From NCBI RefSeq assembly GCF_009857745.1, contig NZ_WWEN01000004.1:62001-126000 (forward strand): a stretch of 64,000 nucleotides of DNA, in the 5' to 3' direction. The notes beneath the pieces are model-generated. The model did no database searches. It saw nothing but the letters and a program-made list of their open reading frames with translations, and was not told the origin of the DNA. The stretch's first letter is position 1, and every line of letters begins with the position of its first letter. Below, in pieces: positions 26,740 through 34,861 of this stretch. A program made the position numbers and the translations under genes. Source of the DNA: Thalassovita mangrovi. GTDB taxonomy: Bacteria; Pseudomonadota; Alphaproteobacteria; Rhodobacterales; Rhodobacteraceae.

Positions 26740-27960
26740 ATGATCAGGCGAAAAGCACCGAAGGTGTCAGGCGAGGTGAATGTTGGGCCCAAGGGGTTTG
26801 ACGATTTCGAAATGCGCCTGGGCGATGTCATGCGTGGCGAACGGGCCACGATGGGCAAATCCCTTCTCGATGTGCAGCGCGAGTTGCGCATCAAGGCCGC
26901 CTATATCGCCGCCATCGAAAATGCAGACCCTTCGGCCTTCGACACGCCCGGTTTCATCGCCGGGTATGTCCGTTCTTATGCCCGCTATCTGAACATGGAC
27001 CCGGAAGAGGCGTTCGCGCGCTTCTGCGAGGAAAGCGGTTTCACCACCGCCCACGGTATGTCCGCCGAAGCTTCGGGCCAGAAGAAGGCAAAGGAAGTGC
27101 CGGTCGCCTCGCTGGGCGATCGCGATCCCTTCAGCGCGCCGACCACCCCCTTCGCGCCGGAAAAGGACGGGTTCTTCGCCAGCGTCGAACCCGGTGCAAT
27201 CGGATCGGCCCTGGTGCTGATGGCGCTGATCGGCGGCATCGGTTTCGGCGGCTGGACCGTTCTGAACGAAATTCAGCGGGTGCAGTTCGCCCCGGTGGAA
27301 AACACCCCCGACGTGCTGGCCGATCTCGATCCGCTGGCGACCGGGGCAGGGGCATCGACCGCGCAAAGCGGCAGCTTCACCCCGCCGCAGGAAGCGCTGG
27401 ACCGGCTGTACCGGCCGCAGGCGCTGGACGTGCCGGTGCTGGTGGCGCGCGACGCGCCGATTTCCACCCTCGATCCGTCCACCGTCGGCAGCTTCGTGCC
27501 CGAAAGCCCGGATCGCTTCGCCGCCGTCTTCTCCGATCCCGAACCGGCGCTGCAGCCGGAAGCGGAACCGGAACAGGCCTTGCCGCAGGTTGTCGAAACC
27601 CTGGGCGAAGGTGTCACCATCGTCGCCGCGCGGCCGTCTTGGGTACGGGTGCGCTCCGCCGACGGCACATCGGTGTTCGAAGGGATCATGGAACCCTGCC
27701 AGACCTACACCGTGGCGCAGACCGAACAGCCGCACACGATCCGCGTCGGCGACAGCGGCGCGGTCTATTTCGCGGTCGACGGCCAGACGCTGGGCCCGGC
27801 CGGTGCACGCGGCGAGGTGACGTCGAACCTGACGCTGTCGGCCGATCATCTGAGCGCGACCTACCAGGTGGCCGATTTCACCGCCGACGGCGATTTGGCC
27901 AAGATCGTTGCCGATCTGCGCGGCGAAGCGCCCGAACCGTTCTGTCAAAACCTCAACTGA
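26740..27960 (+). CDS. RodZ-like helix-turn-helix membrane protein
   Basis: A 406-residue protein in the RodZ layout: a cytoplasmic HTH_25 domain (about residues 20-90, 'FEMRLGDVMRGERATMG', 'VQRELRIKAAYIAAIE'), a linker, one membrane helix near residue 155-175 ('GSALVLMALIGGIGFGGWT'), a long Pro/Asp/Glu-rich periplasmic spacer, and a C-terminal DUF4115 beta domain ('RPSWVRVRSADGTSVFEG', 'YFAVDGQTLGP'). RodZ links MreB filaments to the wall-synthesis machine. It precedes ispG, a very common pairing. I choose ATG 26740; the in-frame extension upstream is Cys/Ser-rich and lacks similarity. Confidence 0.9.
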   Translation: MIRRKAPKVSGEVNVGPKGFDDFEMRLGDVMRGERATMGKSLLDVQRELRIKAAYIAAIENADPSAFDTPGFIAGYVRSYARYLNMDPEEAFARFCEESGFTTAHGMSAEASGQKKAKEVPVASLGDRDPFSAPTTPFAPEKDGFFASVEPGAIGSALVLMALIGGIGFGGWTVLNEIQRVQFAPVENTPDVLADLDPLATGAGASTAQSGSFTPPQEALDRLYRPQALDVPVLVARDAPISTLDPSTVGSFVPESPDRFAAVFSDPEPALQPEAEPEQALPQVVETLGEGVTIVAARPSWVRVRSADGTSVFEGIMEPCQTYTVAQTEQPHTIRVGDSGAVYFAVDGQTLGPAGARGEVTSNLTLSADHLSATYQVADFTADGDLAKIVADLRGEAPEPFCQNLN

Positions 27961-28033
27961 GGCCATGTGACCCTGTTGAAGCGGGCAGGGCGATGGCCTA
28001 TGTCCATTCTGCAATTGCAGAGGGTTTGCTTCC

Positions 28034-29161
28034 ATGTCGCTGAACCACGTCCGCCCGTGGCGCAATATCTACCGCCGCGAAAGCCGCAAGATCCATGTCG
28101 GCAATGTGCCGGTCGGGGGCGATGCGCCGATTTCGGTGCAGACCATGACCAACACGATCACCTCGGACGTCAAGGCCACCGTGGAACAGGTGCAGCGCGC
28201 CGCCGAGGCGGGCGCGGATATCGTGCGGGTGTCGGTGCCCGATGAGGCCAGTTCCAAGGCGCTGAAGGAAATCGTGCGCGAAAGCCCGGTGCCGATCGTC
28301 GCCGACATCCATTTCCATTACAAACGCGGGATCGAGAGCGCCGAGGCGGGCGCGGCCTGCCTGCGGATCAACCCGGGCAATATCGGCGACGAGAAGCGCG
28401 TCAAGGAAGTCATCAACGCGGCGCGCGATCACGGCTGTTCGATCCGCATCGGCGTCAATGCGGGCAGCCTCGAAAAGCACCTGCTGGAAAAATACGGCGA
28501 ACCCTGCCCCGACGCGATGGTCGAAAGCGGCATGGATCATATCCGCATCCTGCAGGATCATGATTTCCACGAATTCAAGATCAGCGTGAAGGCCTCGGAC
28601 GTCTTCATGGCCGCCGCCGCCTATCAGCAGCTGGCCGAACAGACCGATGCGCCGATCCATTTGGGCATCACCGAAGCGGGTGGTCTGATGTCGGGCACGA
28701 TCAAGTCGGCCATTGGTCTGGGCAACCTGCTGTGGATGGGGATCGGCGACACGATCCGGGTGTCGCTGTCGGCGGACCCGGTGGAAGAGGTCAAGGTCGG
28801 TTACGAGATCCTGAAATCGCTGGGCCTGCGCCATCGCGGCGTCAACATCATTTCCTGCCCCAGTTGCGCCCGGCAGGGCTTCGACGTGATCAAGACGGTC
28901 GAGACGCTGGAAAAGCGGCTGGAACACATCAAGACCCCGATGAGCCTGTCGATTATCGGCTGTGTGGTGAACGGCCCCGGAGAGGCGCTGATGACCGATG
29001 TCGGCTTCACCGGCGGCGGTGCGGGGTCGGGCATGGTGTATCTGGCGGGCAAGGCCAGCCACAAGATGTCCAACGACCAGATGATCGATCATATCGTCGA
29101 AGAGGTCGAAAAGCGCGCCGAGGCGATCGAGGCGGAACAGACCCCCGACGCGGCGGAGTAA
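28034..29161 (+). CDS. ispG: 4-hydroxy-3-methylbut-2-enyl diphosphate synthase
   Basis: A 375-residue enzyme of the non-mevalonate isoprenoid pathway, converting cyclic ME-cPP to HMBPP with a [4Fe-4S] cluster and flavodoxin or ferredoxin. The cluster cysteines lie in '[12 protein letters not shown]' and '[13 protein letters not shown]'. The N-terminal TIM barrel starts '[19 protein letters not shown]'. Length is typical of proteobacteria. The gene follows the rodZ-like gene by 73 bases, so the two may be cotranscribed. A dispersed repeat starts immediately after its stop codon. Confidence 0.98.
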   Translation: MSLNHVRPWRNIYRRESRKIHVGNVPVGGDAPISVQTMTNTITSDVKATVEQVQRAAEAGADIVRVSVPDEASSKALKEIVRESPVPIVADIHFHYKRGIESAEAGAACLRINPGNIGDEKRVKEVINAARDHGCSIRIGVNAGSLEKHLLEKYGEPCPDAMVESGMDHIRILQDHDFHEFKISVKASDVFMAAAAYQQLAEQTDAPIHLGITEAGGLMSGTIKSAIGLGNLLWMGIGDTIRVSLSADPVEEVKVGYEILKSLGLRHRGVNIISCPSCARQGFDVIKTVETLEKRLEHIKTPMSLSIIGCVVNGPGEALMTDVGFTGGGAGSGMVYLAGKASHKMSNDQMIDHIVEEVEKRAEAIEAEQTPDAAE

Positions 29162-29167
29162 GCCGGG

Positions 29168-29333
29168 CCCGGAACAAGGCCGCCGGGCCGCCGGGCCAGC
29201 GCCAGTCCGCCCGGACGGGCTGGCGCTTTGGTGAGGCTTGATCCGATCCTGAAAGAGCGCAAGGTTTTGGCGAGATAAACTGCCATGCCGAGATGCGTGT
29301 AGCGCCACCTCGCGGACTGGCGCCGGCCCGGCT
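29168..29333. repeat. Dispersed intergenic repeat, short copy
   Basis: From CCCGGAACAAGGCCG to GGCCCGGCTT this stretch aligns with 33216-33428. Shared blocks include GCGCCAGTCCGCCCG, GACGGGCT-ACGCT/GGCGCT, GATAAACTGCCATG and AGCGCCACC-CGCGGAC. It fills the entire gap between ispG and the next gene. A hairpin (GCGCCAGTCCG 29199-29209 with CGGGCTGGCGC 29216-29226) may help end ispG transcription. Confidence 0.75.
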
Positions 29334-29845
29334 TACCGCGACAGGTATTTCTCGATCACCGCCGCCGGTACATGATCGCGCACGATCATCCGGGGCAGGA
29401 CATAGCTCGGTGCCATGTCGACCCCGATCCGCTCCGCCAGTTCCGCGTTCTGGTCCAGGTCGAACACCGTCACCCGCAAATCGAGCCGCTCTGCAAGCGC
29501 GGCGAGATCCTCGCGCGCCCGCTCGCAATTCGCGCAATCCGCCCGCACGAAAAGCGCCAGCACCTTCTCCGCCTCGGGCGATCCGATCTGGGTGGCGGCG
29601 GGGTCGAACAATTCCCCGGCGGCGGCGCTGAGCCGCGCCAGATCGCGGTCGATATCGTCCTGATAGGGCGAGGGCGGCGGCGCATGGAATGCCTGCCAGA
29701 CCGGTTCGGGATCGGCGATCAGCGCGTCGCGCAATTCGCGCCCCAGGGCGGCACGTTCCCGGTCGTCGAAAAGCGCTCCGCCCTCAGCAAAAGACGGCCC
29801 CGCAAGCAGGGCCGCCCATGTCAGTATCAGCGCTGTTCGGATCAC
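29333..29845 (-). CDS. Secreted thioredoxin-like protein with a CANC motif
   Basis: A 170-residue protein with a signal peptide (about residues 1-20, ending 'GPSFA'), a charged spacer, and a thioredoxin-like domain from about residue 90: 'VLALFVRADCANCERAR' holds a CxxC pair and 'DMAPSYVLP' the likely cis-proline loop. It should act on protein disulfides in the periplasm. Its start overlaps the stop of the DsbA-like gene by 4 bases (ATGA), so the two are coupled and probably work together, for example as oxidase and reductant or as a chaperone pair. I cannot place it in a named family. Confidence 0.8.
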   Translation of the reverse strand: MIRTALILTWAALLAGPSFAEGGALFDDRERAALGRELRDALIADPEPVWQAFHAPPPSPYQDDIDRDLARLSAAAGELFDPAATQIGSPEAEKVLALFVRADCANCERAREDLAALAERLDLRVTVFDLDQNAELAERIGVDMAPSYVLPRMIVRDHVPAAVIEKYLSR

Positions 29846-30588
29846 TTCTGCACGCGGGTGGCGGCGACCAGTTCCATCATGTTGGCCAGCGGCACGTAAC
29901 CGCGCAGCATCTGGTCCTGCAGGATGAAGGTGGGGGTGCCGCTGATGCTCAGCTTCTGCGCCAGAACGTGGTTGTCGCCGATCAGCTGGTCGATTTCCGG
30001 GTCGCTCATCCGGGCCGCGATCGCGCCGCCGTCCAGCCCCATCGTGTCGGCCAGCTTCACCAGCGACTTCTCGCTGATCTTGCCGCGGAACTTGATCAGG
30101 GCGTCCTTCATCTTGCCGTAAGCGTCGTCGCCCGCGACCATCTTGGTGGCGATGGCGAAACGCGAGGTCAGCACCGAATCGTCGCCCAGGATCGGGAATT
30201 CCTTGACGATGAAGCGGATATTGCCGTCGGTTTCCAGCAGCTGCGCCACTTCGTCATGCGCCTTGCGGCAGTAGCCGCAGCGGTAATCCATGAATTCGAC
30301 CAGGGTGATGTCGCCCTCGGGATTGCCGCCGACCCAGGCCCGGGGATCGTTGTAGATCGCGTCGGCGTTGTCCTTCAGGATCTGCTGATCGCGCTGCGCC
30401 TCGGCGACGGCCTGGCGCTGTTCATAGACCTGGTAGGCTTCGAGGATCACTTCCGGGTTGTCCATCAGATAGGCCCGTACCTCGGCGCGGAATTCCGCGC
30501 GTTCCTGGTCGGTCATGTCGCTGATGTCAAAGGCCTGCGCCGGAAGGGCGAGGGCCGAAAAAGCGACGGCGGCGAGGAATTTCTTCAT
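29842..30588 (-). CDS. DsbA-family periplasmic thiol oxidoreductase
   Basis: A 248-residue protein with a clear signal peptide ('MKKFLAAVAFSALALPAQA', cleavage after AQA). After an N-terminal helical region rich in Glu and Gln (residues 20-100) comes a DsbA-type thioredoxin fold: 'VEFMDYRCGYCRKAHDE' has the CxxC active site (CGYC) and 'SGTPTFILQD' the cis-proline. The extra N-terminal region resembles the Com1/BdbD-like group rather than E. coli DsbA. It probably oxidises or isomerises secreted proteins. It is sandwiched between a BepA-like protease gene (2 bases upstream) and the CANC protein. Confidence 0.94.
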   Translation of the reverse strand: MKKFLAAVAFSALALPAQAFDISDMTDQERAEFRAEVRAYLMDNPEVILEAYQVYEQRQAVAEAQRDQQILKDNADAIYNDPRAWVGGNPEGDITLVEFMDYRCGYCRKAHDEVAQLLETDGNIRFIVKEFPILGDDSVLTSRFAIATKMVAGDDAYGKMKDALIKFRGKISEKSLVKLADTMGLDGGAIAARMSDPEIDQLIGDNHVLAQKLSISGTPTFILQDQMLRGYVPLANMMELVAATRVQK

Positions 30589-30590
30589 GA

Positions 30591-31919
30591 TTACTTCCTT
30601 TTACTGGCGTGGGCCTCGGCAGCAGAGAGCACATCCTGCGAACGAAGCCAAGGGGCCGACCCGCGCGGCAAAAGGTCCGCCGCGCGTTTGGCATGTATCT
30701 GTGAATCTTTCAGGCGCCCGGTCAGCGCATAGCGTTCGGCGGTGACCAGCGAGGCCATTCCGGTATTGCCGGTCTTGGCATAGGCGGTGGCCAGGTCGCG
30801 CAACACCCGCGCGTCCGAAAAATCGCGCGCCCGGGCCTGTTCCAGCACTTGCAGGGCACGTTTCGGCTGACCGGCGGCCAGCAGGGCGCGGCCCTGTCCC
30901 CCGAGGATCAGCGCGTTCCTGGGCGCCAGAGCGGCGGCGCGGCCATAGGCGGCGACGGCGGCCTCGGCCCGGCGGCTTTCCAGCAGAATCTGCCCGTGCA
31001 GGTCGTGCAGGTAGGGATCGTCGGGGCGCATCGCCAGCAGCTTGTCCATCGTGGCCAGCGCCTTGGCGGTGTCGGGCTGGCGGTGATAGGCGACGGCCTG
31101 GCGCAGCAGCGCGATGTCCTTGGTCGGGCTGGCATCGGCGCGGCGCAGCGTCCAGCTGGGCGCGCGCAGGAAGGCCGACAGCTTGCCCTGGGCGCGGGCG
31201 AACCAGTAATCGGCCTCGTCGGTCTTGCCCGGTTTGGCCTGCGCCGCCGTCACCTGCGCCTGCACCGCGCGCAGCCGGTCGCGGGTCAGGGGGTGGGTGC
31301 GGGCATACGGGTCCTGGCGGCTCTGGTTCAGCAATTCCTGGCCGCGGAAGATGTTGAGAAGATCGACCATCGCCTGCGGGTCGGCCCCGGCCGACAGCAT
31401 GTAGCGGATCGCCGAATTGTCGGCCGAGCTTTCCTCGGCCCTGGTATGGGACATGAACACGCGGCTGGCGGAACTGCCGACGCCCAGGCTCAGCGCCCCG
31501 GCGGCGCGCGGATCGGCCCCCGAGGCCGCCGCCGCCGCCGCAAGAGCGACGCCCAAGCCGCTGATCGTATTGGAAAAGCGCGCATTGGCGTAGCGCTGTG
31601 CGATATGCCCGTTGGCCATATGCGCCGCCTCATGCGCCAGCACCGCCTGCAATTCATCCGCCGTCTGCATCTTCAGCAGCAGCCCGGAATGGATGAAGAT
31701 ATGTTGGTGATCGATCACGAAGGCGTTCAGGCTGCTGTCGCGGATCACCACCACCTTGACCGACCCCGACGGCAGCCCGGCGGCGTTCAGGATCGGCTGG
31801 GCGAGACGGCCAAGCGCATATTCGACATCCGCGTCGCGCAGCAGCGTCACCGCGCGCGCCGGCAGTGAATGCGACAGCATGACCGCACAAACGGCAAGAA
31901 GTCGAAGAAGGGGATGCAT
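30591..31919 (-). CDS. Periplasmic M48 metalloprotease with TPR repeats (BepA-like)
   Basis: A 442-residue protein with an N-terminal signal peptide ('LLRLLAVCAVMLSHSLPARA'), an M48 peptidase domain with zinc motif 'LAHEAAHMANGH' (HExxH) and third ligand region 'EESSADNSAIRYM', and a C-terminal half of TPR helices ('DDPYLHDLHGQILLESRR', 'APRNALILGGQGRALL'). BepA proteins check assembly of outer-membrane proteins such as LptD. I start at ATG 31919; the open frame upstream runs back over the aminotransferase gene and is spurious. It leads an operon with the two thiol proteins, a logical set for envelope protein quality control. Confidence 0.93.
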   Translation of the reverse strand: MHPLLRLLAVCAVMLSHSLPARAVTLLRDADVEYALGRLAQPILNAAGLPSGSVKVVVIRDSSLNAFVIDHQHIFIHSGLLLKMQTADELQAVLAHEAAHMANGHIAQRYANARFSNTISGLGVALAAAAAASGADPRAAGALSLGVGSSASRVFMSHTRAEESSADNSAIRYMLSAGADPQAMVDLLNIFRGQELLNQSRQDPYARTHPLTRDRLRAVQAQVTAAQAKPGKTDEADYWFARAQGKLSAFLRAPSWTLRRADASPTKDIALLRQAVAYHRQPDTAKALATMDKLLAMRPDDPYLHDLHGQILLESRRAEAAVAAYGRAAALAPRNALILGGQGRALLAAGQPKRALQVLEQARARDFSDARVLRDLATAYAKTGNTGMASLVTAERYALTGRLKDSQIHAKRAADLLPRGSAPWLRSQDVLSAAEAHASKRK

Positions 31920-31983
31920 TGACGCCGCGCCTGTTTCCGGATGAATTGGCAATTCACTTTCGCCCCAGCATAGGAAGGAACCG

Positions 31984-33129
31984 ATGCGGAACTCAAGACG
32001 ATCACAGGTCGATCCCTTTATTGTGATGGACGTGATGGAAGCCGCCCGCGCCGCCGAGGAATCCGGCCGCGACATCATCCATATGGAGGTCGGCCAGCCC
32101 GGCACCGGCGCCCCCGAAGGCGCGCGCCAGGCGCTGGCGCGGGGAATGCAGGGCGATCCGATGGGGTACACCGTGGCGCTTGGCCTGCCCGCACTGCGCA
32201 AGCGCATCGCGCGGCTTTACGGCGACTGGTACGATGTCGATCTGGATTGGAACCGGGTGGTGGTCACGCCGGGATCGTCCGGCGGTTTCCTGCTGGCCTT
32301 TACGGCCCTGTTCGACGCGGGCGACCGGATCGGGATCGGCGAACCGGGCTACCCGTCCTATCGCCAGATCGCCAAGGCGCTGGACCTGGTGCCGGTGGGA
32401 TTGCAGGCGGCGGCGGAAAATCGGCTGCAGCCGGTGGCGTCGGACCTGGCCGGGATGGACCTGCAGGGGCTGATGGTGGCCTCGCCCGCCAACCCGTCGG
32501 GGACCATGCTGGACAAATCGGCGATGCAGGCGCTGGTCGGGGCCTGCCGCGACAGCGATACAGCCTTCATCAGCGACGAGATTTACCACGGCATCGAATA
32601 CGAGGCCAAGGCGGTGACGGCGCTGGAAGTCACCGACGATTGCTATGTGATCAATAGTTTTTCCAAGTATTTCAGCATGACCGGCTGGCGCGTCGGCTGG
32701 ATGGTGGTGCCCGAAGATCATGTGCGGGTGATCGAACGCTTGGCGCAGAACATGTTCATCTGCCCCAGCCATGCCAGCCAGCTTGCCGCGTTGGCGGCGA
32801 TGGATTGCGGCGAGGAGCTGGAGGCCAACATGGCCGTCTACCGCGAAAACCGCCGGCTGATGCTGGAAGGGCTGCCGAAAGCGGGCTTCGACAAGATCGC
32901 GCCGCCGGACGGGGCGTTTTACGTCTATGCCGATGTCAGCGAGCTGACCGATGACAGCCGCGCCTTTGCCGCCGAGATCCTGGAAAAGGCCGGGGTGGCG
33001 GTGACGCCGGGGCTGGATTTCGATCCCGTGCGCGGGGCGGGGACGCTGCGGTTTTCCTATGCGCGGGCGACGGCGGATATCGTCGAGGGGCTGAAACGGC
33101 TGGAACGGTTCATGGCCGAGCGGGGTTAG
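31984..33129 (+). CDS. Class I/II PLP-dependent aminotransferase
   Basis: A 381-residue fold-type I aminotransferase. 'VTPGSSGGFLLAF' precedes the cofactor-stacking region, 'SPANPSGTMLD' and 'ISDEIYHGIEY' carry the PLP-contacting Asn, Asp and Tyr, and the Schiff-base lysine is in 'INSFSKYFSMTGWRVGW'; the carboxylate-binding Arg is in 'LRFSYAR'. The substrate could be aspartate, alanine or an aromatic acid; sequence alone does not decide. The ATG at 31984 has an excellent AGGAAGGA site. It is divergent from the BepA-like gene. Confidence 0.95.
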   Translation: MRNSRRSQVDPFIVMDVMEAARAAEESGRDIIHMEVGQPGTGAPEGARQALARGMQGDPMGYTVALGLPALRKRIARLYGDWYDVDLDWNRVVVTPGSSGGFLLAFTALFDAGDRIGIGEPGYPSYRQIAKALDLVPVGLQAAAENRLQPVASDLAGMDLQGLMVASPANPSGTMLDKSAMQALVGACRDSDTAFISDEIYHGIEYEAKAVTALEVTDDCYVINSFSKYFSMTGWRVGWMVVPEDHVRVIERLAQNMFICPSHASQLAALAAMDCGEELEANMAVYRENRRLMLEGLPKAGFDKIAPPDGAFYVYADVSELTDDSRAFAAEILEKAGVAVTPGLDFDPVRGAGTLRFSYARATADIVEGLKRLERFMAERG

Positions 33130-33215
33130 GACCACTGTGAGGCAGGGTTAGGCGCGACCGCGCGGTCGCGCCTCCGCCCGGCGAACGCCGGGCGGCGCGG
33201 ATGTCAGGCACAATT
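33130..33215. repeat. Two adjacent perfect palindromes after the aminotransferase gene
   Basis: A perfect 22-bp palindrome (33151-33172, GGCGCGACCGC and its complement) is followed by CGCCCGGCG-AA-CGCCGGGCG (33176-33195). They probably form stable hairpins at the 3' end of the aminotransferase message. No T-tract follows. Confidence 0.6.
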
Positions 33216-33428
33216 CCCGGAACAAGGCCGAAGGCCGCCGGGTCAGCGCCAGTCCGCCCGGTCGCACCGGAGGTGCGCCCTTTGTTGTCGGCTCGCCTCT
33301 GGCGAGACGGGCTGACGCTTTCGAGGGGCATGTTCCGATGCCGACAGGGCGCAAGGGTTTGGCGGGGATAAACTGCCATGCCCAAAGGTCGCACAGCGCC
33401 ACCCCGCGGACCGGCGCTGGCCCGGCTT
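33216..33428. repeat. Dispersed intergenic repeat, long copy
   Basis: This aligns with 29168-29333 end to end but carries about 44 extra bases after CAGTCCGCCCG (33260-33304 or so), including CGCACCGGAGGTGCG, itself an inverted repeat. Together with the palindromes before it, it fills the 398-base gap before amiC. On the minus strand both copies contain a similar short open reading frame starting near 'ATGGCAGTTTA', but I see no ribosome site and do not call a gene. Confidence 0.75.
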
Positions 33429-33527
33429 GCGATAAAATCGGACCGCCCCAGAAAACCCAGCCACGGGGCTGTGCAAACCCGCCCGGTTCGGGGTAGGTTG
33501 GGGCAACGATAACCGGGAACCGGGCAG

Positions 33528-34754
33528 ATGAGCGGTATTTTCAGACAGTTCTGGCTGGCCTTCGTGCTGGCCCTTTGGGCCCTGCCGTCGCAGGCGCAGG
33601 ATCTTTCCGGCCTCGCGCGTGTCGAGATCGGCAATTCGCAGATCACCGACCACCGCAGCGGCCTCAAGCTCGACCTGGCGCTGAGCCAGGGCGTGCCTTA
33701 CCGCGTCTACACCCTGGCCGACCCGGCGCGTCTGGTGCTGGATTTCCGCGAAGTGGACTGGCGCGGGGTGACCAAGCCGGTGCTGCTGAACGCCGACCGG
33801 GCCAGTGACCTGCGCTTCGGGTCCTTCCGCCCCGGCTGGTCGCGCATGGTGGTCGACCTCAAGGGGCCCTACGCGATCAGCGAGGCCGGGATGGACGTGT
33901 CGCCCGAGACCGGCAAGGCGCGGCTCAGCGTGACGCTGACGCACACCGATCCCGAAAGCTTCGCCGCGCGCTCGGGTGCGCCGCATGATCCGCGTTGGGA
34001 CCTGCCGGACCCGGTGGCGCGGGCCGAAACCAAGGGGCTTCCGGGCGCGGGACCGCTGGTGGTGGTGATCGACCCCGGCCATGGCGGCATCGATCCGGGC
34101 GCCGAACGCGACGGCTACAGCGAAAAGGACCTGATGCTGGCCTTCGCCCGCGAGCTGAAGGAAACCCTGCTGCGCTCGGGCGGGTTCGAGGTGGTGCTGA
34201 CCCGCGACGACGACAGTTTCGTGTCGCTGGAACGCCGCGTCGCCATCGCGCACGAGGTTGGCGCGCATGTGTTCCTGTCGCTGCATGCCGATGCGCTGGC
34301 CGAGGGCCAGGCGAAGGGCGCGACGTTGCATTTGCTGTCCGATAACGCCAGCGACGCGGCCTCGGCCAAGCTGGCCGAACGGCACGACCGCGACGATATC
34401 CTGTCGGGCGTCGACCTGACCGGGCAGGACGATGTGGTCGCCGGCATCCTGATGGACCTGGCGCGGCAGGAAACCCAGCCGCGGACCGAACGGCTGGCCC
34501 AGGCGATGATCGGTGGCATCCAAGGGGCAGGGGTGACGATGAACCGCCGCCCGCTGCGCCGCGCCGCCTTTTCGGTGCTCAAGGCCGCCGACATCCCCTC
34601 GCTCCTGCTCGAGGTGGGTTTCCTGTCCAATCCGCGCGACCGCGAGAACCTGACCAACAAGCAATGGCGCATCAACATGGCCTCGGGCATCCGCGACGCC
34701 CTGCGCGCCTGGGCCGACGAGGATGCGGCGCTGGCCAAGCTGGTGCGGCAGTAA
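33528..34754 (+). CDS. N-acetylmuramoyl-L-alanine amidase (AmiC type)
   Basis: A 408-residue periplasmic amidase that cleaves the peptide from peptidoglycan during cell separation. It has a signal peptide (about residues 1-24, ending 'LPSQAQ'), an AMIN domain (about 30-130) for septal targeting, and an Amidase_3 catalytic domain from about residue 180 with zinc ligands in 'VIDPGHGGIDPGA' (His), a following Glu, and 'FLSLHADAL' (His), and the catalytic Glu in 'SLLLEVGFLSNP'. The ATG at 33528 gives the signal peptide. PBP1a follows after 107 bases, so both act on the wall. Confidence 0.95.
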   Translation: MSGIFRQFWLAFVLALWALPSQAQDLSGLARVEIGNSQITDHRSGLKLDLALSQGVPYRVYTLADPARLVLDFREVDWRGVTKPVLLNADRASDLRFGSFRPGWSRMVVDLKGPYAISEAGMDVSPETGKARLSVTLTHTDPESFAARSGAPHDPRWDLPDPVARAETKGLPGAGPLVVVIDPGHGGIDPGAERDGYSEKDLMLAFARELKETLLRSGGFEVVLTRDDDSFVSLERRVAIAHEVGAHVFLSLHADALAEGQAKGATLHLLSDNASDAASAKLAERHDRDDILSGVDLTGQDDVVAGILMDLARQETQPRTERLAQAMIGGIQGAGVTMNRRPLRRAAFSVLKAADIPSLLLEVGFLSNPRDRENLTNKQWRINMASGIRDALRAWADEDAALAKLVRQ

Positions 34755-34861
34755 AAAGGGCGGAAAACAGCGGAAATCGGCCCAACTCTCAAGCGGAGTT
34801 GTTTTGACGGCGCCGGATGCCGACATTATAGAGTGGCAACCATTCACAAGGGGCGGCACGC

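Noticed and set aside
31920-32207. An N-terminal extension of the BepA-like protease
   Set aside because: It runs antisense through the start of the aminotransferase gene and would bury the signal peptide; the ATG at 31919 begins a typical secretion signal.
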